Source: Streptomyces sp. 130
Lineage (GTDB): Bacteria; Actinomycetota; Actinomycetes; Streptomycetales; Streptomycetaceae
Reading direction: 5' to 3'
Assembly (NCBI RefSeq): GCF_007096885.1
Contig: NZ_VJNO01000006.1
Coordinates: forward strand, 62,001-126,000
DNA length: 64,000 bases
Made by a program: the position numbers and the translations under genes. Under the pieces are notes generated by a model, which saw only the letters and a program-made list of their open reading frames with translations, was not told the origin of the DNA and ran no database searches. Below, in pieces: positions 44,882 to 53,781 of the stretch. Position 1 is the first letter of the stretch. Each line of letters begins with the position of its first letter.

Positions 44882-45068
44882 TTTCGGGACCTGGTCCCGA
44901 AAGTTCCGTGTGTGATCGATCACAGGAGCGAATATCTCCCTGTCCACGCTCCGTGACCAGGGAACCCACCGGAAACTAGGCGAAACACCGGGTTTTCGGG
45001 GGTGGGCATGACGGGAAGTACACGGGGTGGCGCCTGCGAAGGGTGCCGCCGGGACCGTGTACGGTCCC
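44882..45068. promoter_or_regulatory. Cluster of perfect palindromes between cutS and the DUF4193 gene
   Basis: The 405-bp gap 44827-45231 holds three perfect inverted repeats: TTTCGGGACC-T-GGTCCCGAAA (44882-44902, arms of 10), TGTGATCGATCACA (44911-44924) and GGGACCGT-GT-ACGGTCCC (45051-45068). The first and third share the half-site GGGACC. The second is close to the Streptomyces Crp pattern GTGN6GNCAC with one mismatch. A weak promoter pair TTGAGT (45117) and CAAAAT (45142) lies further downstream. The roles are unknown. Confidence 0.5.
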
Positions 45069-45231
45069 CATCGCCACCCAAGCCGATCACTCCCGAGCGG
45101 TCCTTTTGGGTGTCGATTGAGTAACAGACCTTGATGTGAGGCAAAATCTCCGCCTCAGGTCGGGCACAAGTCCGGCCTCTCACGCGTTACGAGCGCTGAG
45201 ACACCGCAGACACCCAGAGGGGGAGAGCGAC

Positions 45232-45528
45232 ATGGCAACGGATTACGACACCCCACGCAAGACCGACGACGACGTCGATCAGGACAGCCTTGAAGAGCTG
45301 AAGGCGCGCCGGAGCGACAAGACGGCGTCCGCCGTCGACGTCGACGAGTTCGACGCGGCCGAGGGCCTTGAGCTGCCCGGCGCGGACCTGTCCAACGAGG
45401 AGCTGGCCGTACGGGTCCTGCCCAAGCAGGCCGACGAGTTCACCTGCATGAGCTGCTTCCTCGTGCACCACCGCAGCCAGCTGGCCCGCGAGAAGAACGG
45501 CCAGCCGATCTGCCGCGACTGCGACTGA
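45232..45528 (+). CDS. DUF4193 zinc-ribbon-like protein
   Basis: This is a 98-residue cytoplasmic protein conserved across Actinobacteria (Rv2699c in M. tuberculosis). An acidic N-terminal region is followed by a C-terminal motif with two CxxC pairs (CMSC near residue 76 and CRDCD at the very end), the layout of a small zinc ribbon. Many such proteins touch RNA polymerase, but no partner is known here. The ATG at 45232 follows GGGGAGAG. A 405-bp leader region with palindromes precedes it. It is followed after 13 bases by the EcsC-like gene. Confidence 0.93.
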   Translation: MATDYDTPRKTDDDVDQDSLEELKARRSDKTASAVDVDEFDAAEGLELPGADLSNEELAVRVLPKQADEFTCMSCFLVHHRSQLAREKNGQPICRDCD

Positions 45529-45541
45529 GATCCGGTCGGCC

Positions 45542-46486
45542 GTGGCAGGGGACACACCGTTCCGCAAGCGGCGCCCCTGGGGCAGAAGGCCACCGGAGGC
45601 GCACCAGGGCGGTACACGCCCGGCAGAGGGCGCCGAGGCGCCCGCCGAGCGGCCCGCCCTGCCACCCTCGCCGGACGGACAGGACGACGAGCGGGGCCTG
45701 CAGGCGGCCTCGCTCGAAGCAGCCGAAGTAGCGGTCAGGGCAGCCCGTGAGGCTGCCGGAGCCGACACGGCCTATGGGGCCGGACAGGTCGGCAGGACGG
45801 AGCCCGTGACCGGGGCAGGCCGTCTGAGTTCAGTGAAACGGGGTGTACGCAAGGGCGGGGAGAGCGCCAAGGAAGCGATCGGTCATATCGCGGACCTGAT
45901 CATCCACATCGCTCCCCGCGTCCCTGTGCGCGACCTCGCCACCCTGCGCGCCCACTTTCCCGGCCTCGGGCCGGAGGAGATCGCGGACCGGCTCGTCGTG
46001 GGCGCGAGCCGCGCGACCGCCACCGTCGGCGCCGGAATCGGCGCCGCGGCCATGATGCCCGTGCCGCCCGCGATGCTCGCCGAGCTGGCCGCCGAGGTCA
46101 CCGGCGTCGCCGCCGTAGAGATGAAGCTCGTGGCCGAGCTGCACGAGGTCTACGGACGCCGTCCCCCGGGCAACATCGCCCGGCGCTCCACCGCCTACCT
46201 CACCGCCTGGACCGAGGAGCGCGGCATCGAGGTCACCCGGCCCTCCTCGGTCGACGCGGCGCTGAGCGGCCGGATGAAGCGCGAGCTGCGCCGCCAGATC
46301 ATGAAGCGCACCGTGCGCGACCTGCCGAGCCTGATGCCGTTCATGGTCGGCGCCGCCGTCGGCGCTTCCATGAACCGGCGCGACACCAGGAAGCTCGCCG
46401 AACGGGTCAGGAAGGACCTGCGCGAGAAGCAGATCCCCTGGGACCGCCTCCCGGAACAGCCCCCGCTGAGACCGGAAGGCTCTTAG
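45542..46486 (+). CDS. EcsC-like conserved protein
   Basis: This is a 314-residue protein. The first 95 residues are Arg/Pro/Glu-rich and disordered. From about residue 100 it shows an EcsC-like helical region, with a Gly/Ala hydrophobic stretch (VGAGIGAAAMMPVPPAMLAEL near 160) and MKLVAELHEVYG. The hydrophobic segment suggests membrane association, and a second Gly/Ala stretch (LMPFMVGAAVGASMNRRDTRK) lies near 265. The GTG at 45542 has no strong ribosome site, so a later start is possible. It probably forms an operon with the DUF4193 gene. The function is unknown; the EcsC label is tentative. Confidence 0.72.
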   Translation: MAGDTPFRKRRPWGRRPPEAHQGGTRPAEGAEAPAERPALPPSPDGQDDERGLQAASLEAAEVAVRAAREAAGADTAYGAGQVGRTEPVTGAGRLSSVKRGVRKGGESAKEAIGHIADLIIHIAPRVPVRDLATLRAHFPGLGPEEIADRLVVGASRATATVGAGIGAAAMMPVPPAMLAELAAEVTGVAAVEMKLVAELHEVYGRRPPGNIARRSTAYLTAWTEERGIEVTRPSSVDAALSGRMKRELRRQIMKRTVRDLPSLMPFMVGAAVGASMNRRDTRKLAERVRKDLREKQIPWDRLPEQPPLRPEGS

Positions 46487-46514
46487 GGCCCGCCCCCGCG
46501 AAGGCCCGCCGGAC

Positions 46515-46976
46515 CTACTGGGCCCGGACCGCCGCGTTCACTGCTGCCACCAGGGACTTCGGGTCGCGCGTCGAGAGATAGACGTACGGGGTCGGGTCCT
46601 CGGGGTCGGTGACCTCCACCCGGACGGCCGTCGGGATGTAGCTGCGCAGCAGCATGAAGGCCCGGGTGTCCGCCTTGTGCGTGCGCCAGGCGCGCGCCTC
46701 CTCGGCGTCCAGCGCCTCGGCCTCGCCGAGCGCCGAGACCGGGATGCGGGCGTCCCCCGCGACGAGCGCGCCCGCCACCACCCGGATGCGGGCGGAGCCG
46801 TACGAGCTGACCGCGACGGCCGACAGGACCGTGCCGCCGGCCAGGCCGGCCAGGAGCGGCAGGGTGCCCAGCGGCAGCAGCATCAGCGCGCACGCGATGC
46901 CGATCAGGACGGCGATCAGCCACCACGAACGGGGTGCGGTGAGGCGTTCGTCGAAGGGCGGGGTCGAAGGCTGCAT
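46515..46976 (-). CDS. DUF3093 membrane protein
   Basis: This is a 153-residue protein with two membrane segments at about residues 18-38 and 40-62 (WWLIAVLIGIACALMLLPLG, then a Gly/Ala-rich segment), followed by a PH-like beta domain ending in VYLSTRDPKSLVAAVNAA. DUF3093 is conserved next to dut in Actinobacteria (Rv2698), as it is here. The ATG at 46976 follows GGAG. It is divergent from the thioesterase gene. The function is unknown. Confidence 0.9.
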   Translation of the reverse strand: MQPSTPPFDERLTAPRSWWLIAVLIGIACALMLLPLGTLPLLAGLAGGTVLSAVAVSSYGSARIRVVAGALVAGDARIPVSALGEAEALDAEEARAWRTHKADTRAFMLLRSYIPTAVRVEVTDPEDPTPYVYLSTRDPKSLVAAVNAAVRAQ

Positions 46977-47033
46977 GGCTCCAGCTTGGCACGGCGCGAC
47001 CGGCGGGTACCCGCGCGGGTAAGGTCTGCGCCT

Positions 47034-47618
47034 GTGAGTGGAACATCTGCGGCTCTGACGCCCCCGGCCGACGCGGTGAAACCGGTCCGGCACCCCGACG
47101 CCCCGGCCCCCGGCGAACTCCTCGGCGCGCACTACGAGCACTGCTTCGGCTGCGGTTCGGGACAGCCCCACGGACTGCACCTCCAGGCGCGGGCCGGCGA
47201 GGGCGTCAGGGTGACCGCCGAGTTCACCGTGAAGGCGGCCCACCAGGGCGCGCCGGGCCTCGCGCACGGCGGGGTGCTGGCCACGGCGCTGGACGAGACG
47301 CTCGGCTCGCTGAACTGGCTGCTGCGGGTCATCGCGGTCACCGGCCGGCTGGAGACCGACTTCGTGCGGCCCGTCCCCGTCGACACCGTGCTGTTCCTCG
47401 ACGCCGAGGTCACCGCCGTGCACGGGCGGAAGATCTACTCCCGGGCGACCGGCCGCATCGGCGGCCCGGACGGGCCGGTCGCGGTGCGGGCCGACGCGCT
47501 GTTCATCGAGGTCAAGGTCGACCACTTCATCGAGAACGGCCGGCCGGCCGAGATCGAGGCCGCCATGGCCGACCCCGACCAGGTCAGGCGCGCCCGCGCC
47601 TTCGAGGTGAACCCGTGA
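47034..47618 (+). CDS. PaaI/hotdog-fold thioesterase
   Basis: This is a 194-residue acyl-CoA thioesterase-like protein. The hotdog domain lies at about residues 40-165, with the PaaI-type motif GLAHGGVLATALDETLG carrying the usual HGG and the Asp that acts as the general base. A CFGCG motif near 38 could be structural. The GTG at 47034 fits. Its stop overlaps the dut start by four bases (GTGA). The substrate cannot be told from sequence. Confidence 0.9.
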   Translation: MSGTSAALTPPADAVKPVRHPDAPAPGELLGAHYEHCFGCGSGQPHGLHLQARAGEGVRVTAEFTVKAAHQGAPGLAHGGVLATALDETLGSLNWLLRVIAVTGRLETDFVRPVPVDTVLFLDAEVTAVHGRKIYSRATGRIGGPDGPVAVRADALFIEVKVDHFIENGRPAEIEAAMADPDQVRRARAFEVNP

Positions 47619-48151
47619 TGCGCCACCCCGTCGACGTCCTCATCCGCCGGATCGACCCGGACGTTCCGCTTCCGGCCTACGGGCACCCCGGCGACGCCGG
47701 CGCCGACCTCGTGACGACCGAGGCCGCCGAACTGGGACCGGGGGAGCGGGCCGTACTGCCCACCGGGGTTTCGATCGCCCTGCCCGACGGGTACGCCGCG
47801 TTCGTGCACCCACGATCCGGTCTCGCCGCCCGCTGCGGAGTCGCCCTGGTGAATGCCCCGGGGACGGTCGATGCCGGGTACCGTGGAGAGATCAAAGTGA
47901 TCGTCATCAATCTCGACCCGCGCGAGTCCGTGCGGTTCGAGCGGTTCGACCGGATTGCCCAACTGGTCGTGCAGCAGGTCGAGAAGGTGCGCTTCCACGA
48001 GGTGTCGGAGCTTCCCGGCTCGGCGCGGGCCGAAGGGGGCTTCGGGTCCACCGGCGGCCATGCCGCCGTTGATGTTGATGGCGTCCGGGGCGGGGTTCCC
48101 CAGGGCGGGAACGGCTACGCTTCGGTCGAATCCGACCGGGAAGGACAGTGA
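47615..48151 (+). CDS. dut: dUTP diphosphatase
   Basis: This 178-residue enzyme hydrolyses dUTP to dUMP, keeping uracil out of DNA. The five trimeric dUTPase motifs are visible: AGADLVT, the uridine-binding PRSGLAARCGVALVNAPGTVDAGYRGEI with the catalytic Asp, FDRIAQLVV, and the C-terminal phosphate-binding Gly-rich AEGGFGSTGG. About 25 extra residues follow the last motif. The GTG at 47615 overlaps the thioesterase stop; an ATG four bases on in the same frame is possible. The gene order with DUF3710 and DUF3093 is conserved in Actinobacteria. Confidence 0.96.
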   Translation: MMRHPVDVLIRRIDPDVPLPAYGHPGDAGADLVTTEAAELGPGERAVLPTGVSIALPDGYAAFVHPRSGLAARCGVALVNAPGTVDAGYRGEIKVIVINLDPRESVRFERFDRIAQLVVQQVEKVRFHEVSELPGSARAEGGFGSTGGHAAVDVDGVRGGVPQGGNGYASVESDREGQ

Positions 48152-48152
48152 C

Positions 48153-48917
48153 GTGTTCGGACGTCGCAAGAACAGTGGTGCCGCCGATGACACGGCGGAC
48201 GAGGCGCGCGAGGCCGAGCAGGTCGTCGACGAGCAGGATGACGCCGAGGGCGAGACCCGCCGGACGAACCTTCCGCCGGCGCCGCGCCCGGACGGCCCGT
48301 GGGACGTCAGCGAGGTGTCCCAGCCCGGCGACGGCCGGGTCGACCTGGGGGGCATCTTCGTGCCCGGCGTCGAGGGCATGGAGCTGCGCGTGGAGGTCGC
48401 CGGTGACGCGATCGTCGCCGCCACCGTCGTGATGCGGGACAGCGCGATCCAGCTCCAGGCGTTCGCCGCCCCCAAGAAGGAGGGCATCTGGGGCGAGGTC
48501 CGCGAGGAGATCGCCACCGGCATCACCCAGCAGGGCGGCGTCATCGACGAGGTCGAGGGACCGCTGGGCTGGGAGCTGCGCGCCCAGGTCCCCGTACAGC
48601 TTCCCGACGGGGCGACCGGCGTGCAGCTGGTGCGCTTCGTCGGTGTCGACGGCCCGCGCTGGTTCCTGCGCGGGGTGATCTCCGGCCAGGGCGCCGTGCA
48701 GCCGGAGGCCGCCGGGCTTCTGGAGTCGGTCTTCCGGGACACCGTGGTCGTCCGCGGCGAGGGCCCGATGGCCCCGCGCGACCCGATCGTCCTCAAGCTC
48801 CCCAACGACGCCCAGATGGTTCCCGAGGGCGTGCAGCAGGAGGAGCAGGAGGGCTCGAAGTTCTCCGGTGGCATGGCGGGGCTCCAGCGCGGTCCCGAGA
48901 TCACCGAGGTGCGCTGA
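48153..48917 (+). CDS. DUF3710 domain-containing protein
   Basis: This 254-residue cytoplasmic protein belongs to an actinobacterial family (Rv2696c in M. tuberculosis) without known function. After a charged, disordered N-terminus (about 1-65) it has a compact alpha/beta domain (VDLGGIFVPGVEGMELRVEV, then GITQQGGVIDEVEGPLGWEL and RWFLRGVISG). The GTG at 48153 lies one base after the dut stop, so the genes are in an operon. A hairpin with a T tract follows, ending the transcription unit before the kdp cluster. Confidence 0.9.
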   Translation: MFGRRKNSGAADDTADEAREAEQVVDEQDDAEGETRRTNLPPAPRPDGPWDVSEVSQPGDGRVDLGGIFVPGVEGMELRVEVAGDAIVAATVVMRDSAIQLQAFAAPKKEGIWGEVREEIATGITQQGGVIDEVEGPLGWELRAQVPVQLPDGATGVQLVRFVGVDGPRWFLRGVISGQGAVQPEAAGLLESVFRDTVVVRGEGPMAPRDPIVLKLPNDAQMVPEGVQQEEQEGSKFSGGMAGLQRGPEITEVR

Positions 48918-48936
48918 CCCGCACCCGCGGACACCG

Positions 48937-48982
48937 GCCGGCGGGCCGTACCCCTTCCCCGGGGGGCGGCCCGCCGGCTTTT
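48937..48982 (+). terminator. Terminator between DUF3710 and kdpF
   Basis: GCCGGCGGGCC (48937-48947) pairs with GGCCCGCCGGC (48968-48978), and TTTT follows immediately. It separates the dut operon from the potassium cluster. Confidence 0.88.
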
Positions 48983-48991
48983 GCGTGCGCC

Positions 48992-49032
48992 GGCGCGTAC
49001 GGGGCGCGTATCGGCGGCGTACAGGCGCCGTC
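48992..49032 (+). promoter_or_regulatory. 11-bp phased direct repeats upstream of kdpF (candidate KdpE operator)
   Basis: GCGTA recurs at 48995, 49006 and 49017, and CCGTC at 49028, each exactly 11 bp apart, within longer GGCGCGTA-like units. OmpR-family regulators such as KdpE bind direct repeats with 10-11-bp spacing. The array lies 110-150 bp before the first small gene of the kdp cluster. Binding by KdpE is inference. Confidence 0.45.
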
Positions 49033-49141
49033 AAGGCCGGGCCCCCTTCCGTAAGAGAGGCATCAACGCAGGTCACGGCGGTGGGGGCCAGAGGTTTGCT
49101 CAGGGGGTCCGATTCATCGACGCCTCATTCAGGAGCATCCG

Positions 49142-49225
49142 ATGGCCGATGTGGCCTTCGTCGTCACCACGATCGCGGTCTTCGCGCTGGTGGCACTCGT
49201 CGCCAAGGGGGTGGCGAAGCTGTGA
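49142..49225 (+). CDS. Small single-span membrane peptide before kdpF
   Basis: This is a 27-residue peptide, MADVAFVVTTIAVFALVALV plus a basic AKGVAKL end, forming one membrane helix. The ATG at 49142 follows AGGAG. Its last bases overlap the kdpF start by four (GTGA), so it is translationally coupled to kdpF. It resembles KdpF in size and topology but has different sequence. It may be an extra small subunit or a leader for coupling. Confidence 0.75.
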   Translation: MADVAFVVTTIAVFALVALVAKGVAKL

Positions 49226-49311
49226 CCGCGGACAACGTGGCCGGCCTCGTCGTGGCCGCCGCCCTGCTGGGCTACCTCGTCCTGGCCCTCCTCTTCCCGG
49301 AGAGGTTCTGA
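49222..49311 (+). CDS. kdpF: Potassium-transporting ATPase subunit KdpF
   Basis: This is a 29-residue single-span lipid-like subunit that stabilises the KdpFABC complex. It begins [20 protein letters not shown] and ends in LFPERF, which matches the KdpF pattern. The GTG at 49222 overlaps the preceding small gene. kdpA starts eight bases after its stop. It is too short for ordinary gene callers, so it is often missed. Confidence 0.93.
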   Translation: MTADNVAGLVVAAALLGYLVLALLFPERF

Positions 49312-49318
49312 GCCCGAC

Positions 49319-50983
49319 ATGAGCCCCGTCCTCTCCGGTGTGCTCCAGCTCCTCGCGCTCGTCGTCGCGCTGGGGCTGGCGTACCGCCCGCTCGGCGACC
49401 ACCTGGCCCGCGTCTACACCTCCACCCGTCACCTGCGGGTGGAGCGGTGGATCTACCGGGCGATGGGCGCCGACCCCGGCGCACAGATGCGCGGAGCCGC
49501 CTATCTGCGCGCCGTCCTCGCGTTCTCCGCCGTGAGCGTCCTCTTCCTCTACCTGCTGCAACGGCTCCAGGGCGTCCTGCCCGGCTCGCTCGGCTTCGCC
49601 TCGATCAGCCCGGACCAGGCCTTCAACACGGCCGCCTCGTTCGTCGCGAACACCAACTGGCAGTCGTACGCCGGCGAGCAGGCCATGGGCCACGTCGTCC
49701 AGACCGGCGGCCTCGCCGTCCAGAACTTCGTCTCCGCCGCCGTCGGCATGGCCGTCGCGGTGGCCCTGGTACGCGGATTCGCCGCCTCCCGCACCGGGGA
49801 ACTCGGCAACTTCTGGGCCGACCTGGTGCGCGGCACCGTACGCGTCCTGCTGCCGATCGCGGTCGTCGGCGCACTCGTCCTCGTCGCCTGCGGGGCGATT
49901 CAGAACTTCTCCGGCATCCACGAGGTCGGGCGGTTCACGGGCGGCGAGCAGCAGTGGAACGGCGGCGCGGTCGCCTCCCAGGAGGCCATCAAGGTACTGG
50001 GCACGAATGGCGGCGGCTACTTCAACGCCAACTCCGCGCACCCCTTCGAGAACCCCGGCGGCCTGTCCAACCTCTTCGAGATCTTCCTGATCCTGGTCAT
50101 CCCGTTCGCCCTGACCCGCGCCTTCGGCCGCATGACCGGTTCGGTCCGGCAGGGCTACGCGCTCCTCGCCACGATGCTCGTCTTCTGGCTCGGCTTCTCC
50201 GCGCTGATGATGTGGACCGAGTCCGCCCACCGGGGCGCCGCCTTCGAGCTCGCGGGCGGGGCGGCCGAGGGCAAGGAGACCCGGTTCGGAATCGGCGGCT
50301 CCGCCCTGTTCGCCGTGGCCACCACGCTCACCTCGACCGGCGCGGTGAACTCCTTCCACTCCTCGTTCACCGGCCTCGGCGGCGGCATCACGCTGCTCGG
50401 CATGCAGCTCGGCGAGATCGCCCCCGGAGGCGTCGGTTCCGGTCTCTACGGCATGCTGATCATGGCGCTCATCGCGGTGTTCGTCGCCGGACTGATGGTC
50501 GGCCGGACGCCCGAATACCTCGGCAAGAAGATCGGCACCCGCGAGATCAAGCTCGCCGCCTGCTACCTCCTGATCACCCCGGCCCTGGTGCTCGGCTTCA
50601 CCGCCGCGGCCGTCGCGCTGCCCACCCCGCCCCGCTCTGTGGCCAACCCCGGGGCGCACGGCTTCTCCGAGATCCTGTACGCCTACACCTCGGGCGCCAA
50701 CAACAACGGCTCGGCGTTCGCGGGGCTCGCCGCGGACACCCCGTGGTTCAACACCACGATCGGGCTCGCGATGCTGCTCGGCCGGTTCCTGCCCATGGTG
50801 TTCGTCCTGGCCCTCGCCGGCTCGCTCGCCGAGCAGCGCCCCGTCCCGGCGACCTCGGGCACCCTCCCCACCCACACCCCGCTGTTCAGCGGACTGCTGG
50901 CCGCGGTCGTCGTGGTCGTCGCCGGCCTGACCTACTTCCCGGCCCTCGCCCTGGGCCCGCTGGCCGAGGGGCTGGCGTCATGA
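49319..50983 (+). CDS. kdpA: Potassium-transporting ATPase subunit KdpA
   Basis: This is the 554-residue channel-like, potassium-binding subunit with about ten membrane segments and four P-loops like those of potassium channels. Selectivity-filter regions are visible: [11 protein letters not shown] near residue 115, [19 protein letters not shown] near 230, the [14 protein letters not shown] region near 343, and [10 protein letters not shown] near 460. The ATG at 49319 follows kdpF after a short gap. Its stop overlaps the kdpB start by four bases (ATGA). Confidence 0.97.
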   Translation: MSPVLSGVLQLLALVVALGLAYRPLGDHLARVYTSTRHLRVERWIYRAMGADPGAQMRGAAYLRAVLAFSAVSVLFLYLLQRLQGVLPGSLGFASISPDQAFNTAASFVANTNWQSYAGEQAMGHVVQTGGLAVQNFVSAAVGMAVAVALVRGFAASRTGELGNFWADLVRGTVRVLLPIAVVGALVLVACGAIQNFSGIHEVGRFTGGEQQWNGGAVASQEAIKVLGTNGGGYFNANSAHPFENPGGLSNLFEIFLILVIPFALTRAFGRMTGSVRQGYALLATMLVFWLGFSALMMWTESAHRGAAFELAGGAAEGKETRFGIGGSALFAVATTLTSTGAVNSFHSSFTGLGGGITLLGMQLGEIAPGGVGSGLYGMLIMALIAVFVAGLMVGRTPEYLGKKIGTREIKLAACYLLITPALVLGFTAAAVALPTPPRSVANPGAHGFSEILYAYTSGANNNGSAFAGLAADTPWFNTTIGLAMLLGRFLPMVFVLALAGSLAEQRPVPATSGTLPTHTPLFSGLLAAVVVVVAGLTYFPALALGPLAEGLAS

Positions 50984-53043
50984 CCACTCGTACGAAGCAG
51001 GAGGGCCCGATGACCGCCGGCGCCGCGCTGTCCGACCCCAAGACGCTGCTCGCCGCGCTGCCCGAAGCACTGCGCAAGCTCCACCCCCGCGCGATGGCCG
51101 CCTCACCGGTCATGTTCGTGGTCCTCGTGGGGTCCGTCTTCACCACCGTCCTCGCCGCCCTGGACCCCGGCGACTGGTTCGGCTGGGCGATCACCGGCTG
51201 GCTCTGGCTCACGACGGTCTTCGCCAATCTGGCGGAGGCGGTCGCCGAGGGCCGCGGCAAGGCCCAGGCGGACACCCTGCGCCGGGCGAAGACGGACGCC
51301 GTCGCCCGCCGCCTCACCGGTGACGGCGAGGAGCGCGTCGCGGGCACCGACCTCCGCGTCGGCGACCTGGTCGTCTGCGAGGCGGGCGACATCGTGCCCG
51401 GCGACGGGGACGTCGTCGAGGGCGTGGCCGGCGTGGACGAGTCCGCCGTCACCGGCGAGTCCGCCCCGGTCATCCGCGAGTCCGGCGGCGACCGCAGCGC
51501 GGTGACCGGCGGTACGAAGGTGCTCTCCGACCGGATCGTCGTCCGGATCACCACCAGGCCCGGCGAGACGTTCATCGACCGCATGATCGCCCTGGTCGAG
51601 GGCGCCGCCCGGCAGAAGACGCCCAACGAGATCGCCCTGAACATCCTCCTGGCGTCCCTGACCGTCGTCTTCCTGCTCGCCGTCGTCACCCTCCAGCCCT
51701 TCGCCGTGTACGCGGGCGACGCGCAGTCCATGATCGTGCTCACCGCGCTCCTGGTCTGCCTCATCCCGACCACCATCGGCGCGCTGCTCTCCGCGATCGG
51801 CATCGCCGGCATGGACCGGCTCGTGCGGCGCAACGTGCTCGCGATGTCCGGACGGGCCGTCGAGGCGGCCGGGGACGTCTCGACGCTGCTCCTCGACAAG
51901 ACCGGCACCATCACCCTCGGCAACCGCCGCGCCACCGGCCTGCTGCCCGTCGCCGGGGTCACCGCGGCGGAACTCGCGGACGCCGCCCAGCTCGCCTCGC
52001 TGGCCGACGAGACGCCCGAGGGCCGGTCCGTGGTCGTCCTCGCCAAGGAGCGGTACGGGCTGCGCGAACGCCACGCGGGCGAGCTCTCCGGCGCCACCTG
52101 GGTCCCCTTCACCGCCCGCACCCGCATGTCGGGCGTGGACGTGGACGGGCGCAAGGTCCGCAAGGGCGCCACCGGAGCCGTCGTCGCCTGGGTCCAGGAG
52201 CGCGGCGGCAGCGTCCCCGGCGAGGCGCGGAGCCTCGCCGACCGCATCGCGGCGGCCGGCGGCACCCCGCTCCTGGTGGCCGCGGAGGACGGGCACGGGG
52301 CGCGGGTCCTGGGCGTCGTCCACCTCAAGGACATCGTCAAGGAGGGCATGCCGCAACGGTTCGCCGAGCTGCGCCGCATGGGCATCCGCACCGTCATGAT
52401 CACCGGGGACAACCCGCTGACCGCGAAGTCCATCGCCGAGGAGGCCGGGGTGGACGACTACCTCGCCGAGGCCACGCCCGAGGACAAGATGGCCCTCATC
52501 AAGCGCGAACAGGCCGGCGGCGGGCTCGTCGCGATGACCGGTGACGGCACCAACGACGCCCCGGCGCTCGCCCAGGCCGACGTCGGCGTCGCCATGAACA
52601 CCGGGACCTCGGCCGCCAAGGAGGCCGGGAACATGGTCGACCTGGACTCCGACCCGACCAAGCTCATCGAGATCGTGGAGATCGGCAAGCAGCTGCTGAT
52701 CACCCGGGGAGCGCTCACCACGTTCTCCCTGGCCAACGACGTGGCGAAGTACTTCGCGATCATCCCCGCGATGTTCGCCGCGCTCCACCCGGGGCTGGAC
52801 CGGCTCAACATCATGGACCTGTCCTCGCCGCACACCGCGATCCTCTCCGCGGTGATCTTCAACGCGCTGATCATCGTGGCGCTCGTCCCGCTCGCCCTCA
52901 GGGGCGTCCGCCACCGGCCCGGCGGCGCCGCGGCCGTGCTCCGGCGCAACCTCGCCGTCTACGGCATCGGCGGCCTGCTCGCCCCCTTCGCCGGCATCAA
53001 GCTCATCGACCTGCTCCTCTCCCTCGTCCCCGGAATCGGCTGA
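50980..53043 (+). CDS. kdpB: Potassium-transporting ATPase subunit KdpB
   Basis: This is the 687-residue P-type ATPase subunit. Asp306 in [13 protein letters not shown] is phosphorylated (E. coli Asp307), [12 protein letters not shown] carries the dephosphorylation Glu, and [22 protein letters not shown] is the hinge motif. The ATP-binding domain lies between about 310 and 450. The ATG at 50980 overlaps kdpA; a second in-frame ATG (MTAGAALSD) ten codons later is possible. The kdpC start follows six bases after the stop. All P-type residues are intact. Confidence 0.97.
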   Translation: MTTRTKQEGPMTAGAALSDPKTLLAALPEALRKLHPRAMAASPVMFVVLVGSVFTTVLAALDPGDWFGWAITGWLWLTTVFANLAEAVAEGRGKAQADTLRRAKTDAVARRLTGDGEERVAGTDLRVGDLVVCEAGDIVPGDGDVVEGVAGVDESAVTGESAPVIRESGGDRSAVTGGTKVLSDRIVVRITTRPGETFIDRMIALVEGAARQKTPNEIALNILLASLTVVFLLAVVTLQPFAVYAGDAQSMIVLTALLVCLIPTTIGALLSAIGIAGMDRLVRRNVLAMSGRAVEAAGDVSTLLLDKTGTITLGNRRATGLLPVAGVTAAELADAAQLASLADETPEGRSVVVLAKERYGLRERHAGELSGATWVPFTARTRMSGVDVDGRKVRKGATGAVVAWVQERGGSVPGEARSLADRIAAAGGTPLLVAAEDGHGARVLGVVHLKDIVKEGMPQRFAELRRMGIRTVMITGDNPLTAKSIAEEAGVDDYLAEATPEDKMALIKREQAGGGLVAMTGDGTNDAPALAQADVGVAMNTGTSAAKEAGNMVDLDSDPTKLIEIVEIGKQLLITRGALTTFSLANDVAKYFAIIPAMFAALHPGLDRLNIMDLSSPHTAILSAVIFNALIIVALVPLALRGVRHRPGGAAAVLRRNLAVYGIGGLLAPFAGIKLIDLLLSLVPGIG

Positions 53044-53049
53044 CCCGCC

Positions 53050-53703
53050 ATGAACACACCCGTACGCAACCCCGCCCGCCGGCTCTGGGCCGCCCTGCGC
53101 GCCCTGCTCGCCCTCACCCTGGTCTGCGGCGTCCTCTACCCGCTCGCCGTCACCGGCGCCGCCCAGCTGCTCATGCCCGGACGCGCCAACGGCTCCGAAG
53201 TCACCGAGAACGGCCAGGTCGTCGGCTCCGCCCTGATCGGACAGCGCTACGACCTGCCCGGGGGAGCCCCGGACCTGCGGTGGTTCCAGCCGCGGCCCTC
53301 CGAGGGGCTCGGCACCAACAGCGTCAACACCCGGTACGCGCTGCTGGTCTCCGGCGCGTCCAACCTCGCCGGCGACAACCCCGGCCTGATCGACCGGGTC
53401 ACCGCCGCCAGGGCCGCCGTGGTCCGGGACAACTCCGTCCCCGGCCATCCGGTGGACCCCGCCGCGGTGCCGCCCGACGCGGTCACCTCGTCCGGCTCCG
53501 GACTCGACCCGGACATCTCACCGGCGTACGCACACCTCCAGGTCCGCCGCGTCGCCGCACGCAACCACCTCACCGCCGGACAGGTCTCCGAGCTGGTCGA
53601 GCGGCACACCGAAGGCCGCGCCCTCGGCTTCGTCGGGGAACCGCGCGTCAACGTGCTCCGGCTCAACATCGCCCTGCGGCAGCTGGTGACCGGGGCGCGC
53701 TGA
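53050..53703 (+). CDS. kdpC: Potassium-transporting ATPase subunit KdpC
   Basis: This 217-residue subunit with one N-terminal membrane segment (about 12-34) raises the affinity of the complex for ATP. Family landmarks are the VCGVLYPLAVTG membrane part, SALIGQ, FQPRPS and the SGSGLDPDISPAYAHLQVRRVAA stretch near residue 155. It ends the kdpFABC transport unit; 78 bases separate it from the ABC ATPase gene. The length is close to the family norm. Confidence 0.95.
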   Translation: MNTPVRNPARRLWAALRALLALTLVCGVLYPLAVTGAAQLLMPGRANGSEVTENGQVVGSALIGQRYDLPGGAPDLRWFQPRPSEGLGTNSVNTRYALLVSGASNLAGDNPGLIDRVTAARAAVVRDNSVPGHPVDPAAVPPDAVTSSGSGLDPDISPAYAHLQVRRVAARNHLTAGQVSELVERHTEGRALGFVGEPRVNVLRLNIALRQLVTGAR

Positions 53704-53781
53704 CGGAAGGGGCATTGCCCGGTCCCGTGCCACCCGCACATACTGGCGGCCGACAGGACCGAGGACCCACGGGGGAGCACC

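Noticed and set aside
45008..45124. A 38-codon frame upstream of the DUF4193 gene, after a G-rich stretch
   Set aside because: Third-position GC is well below genome level, it overlaps a palindrome, and no similarity was recognised; a leader peptide cannot be excluded but is not supported.
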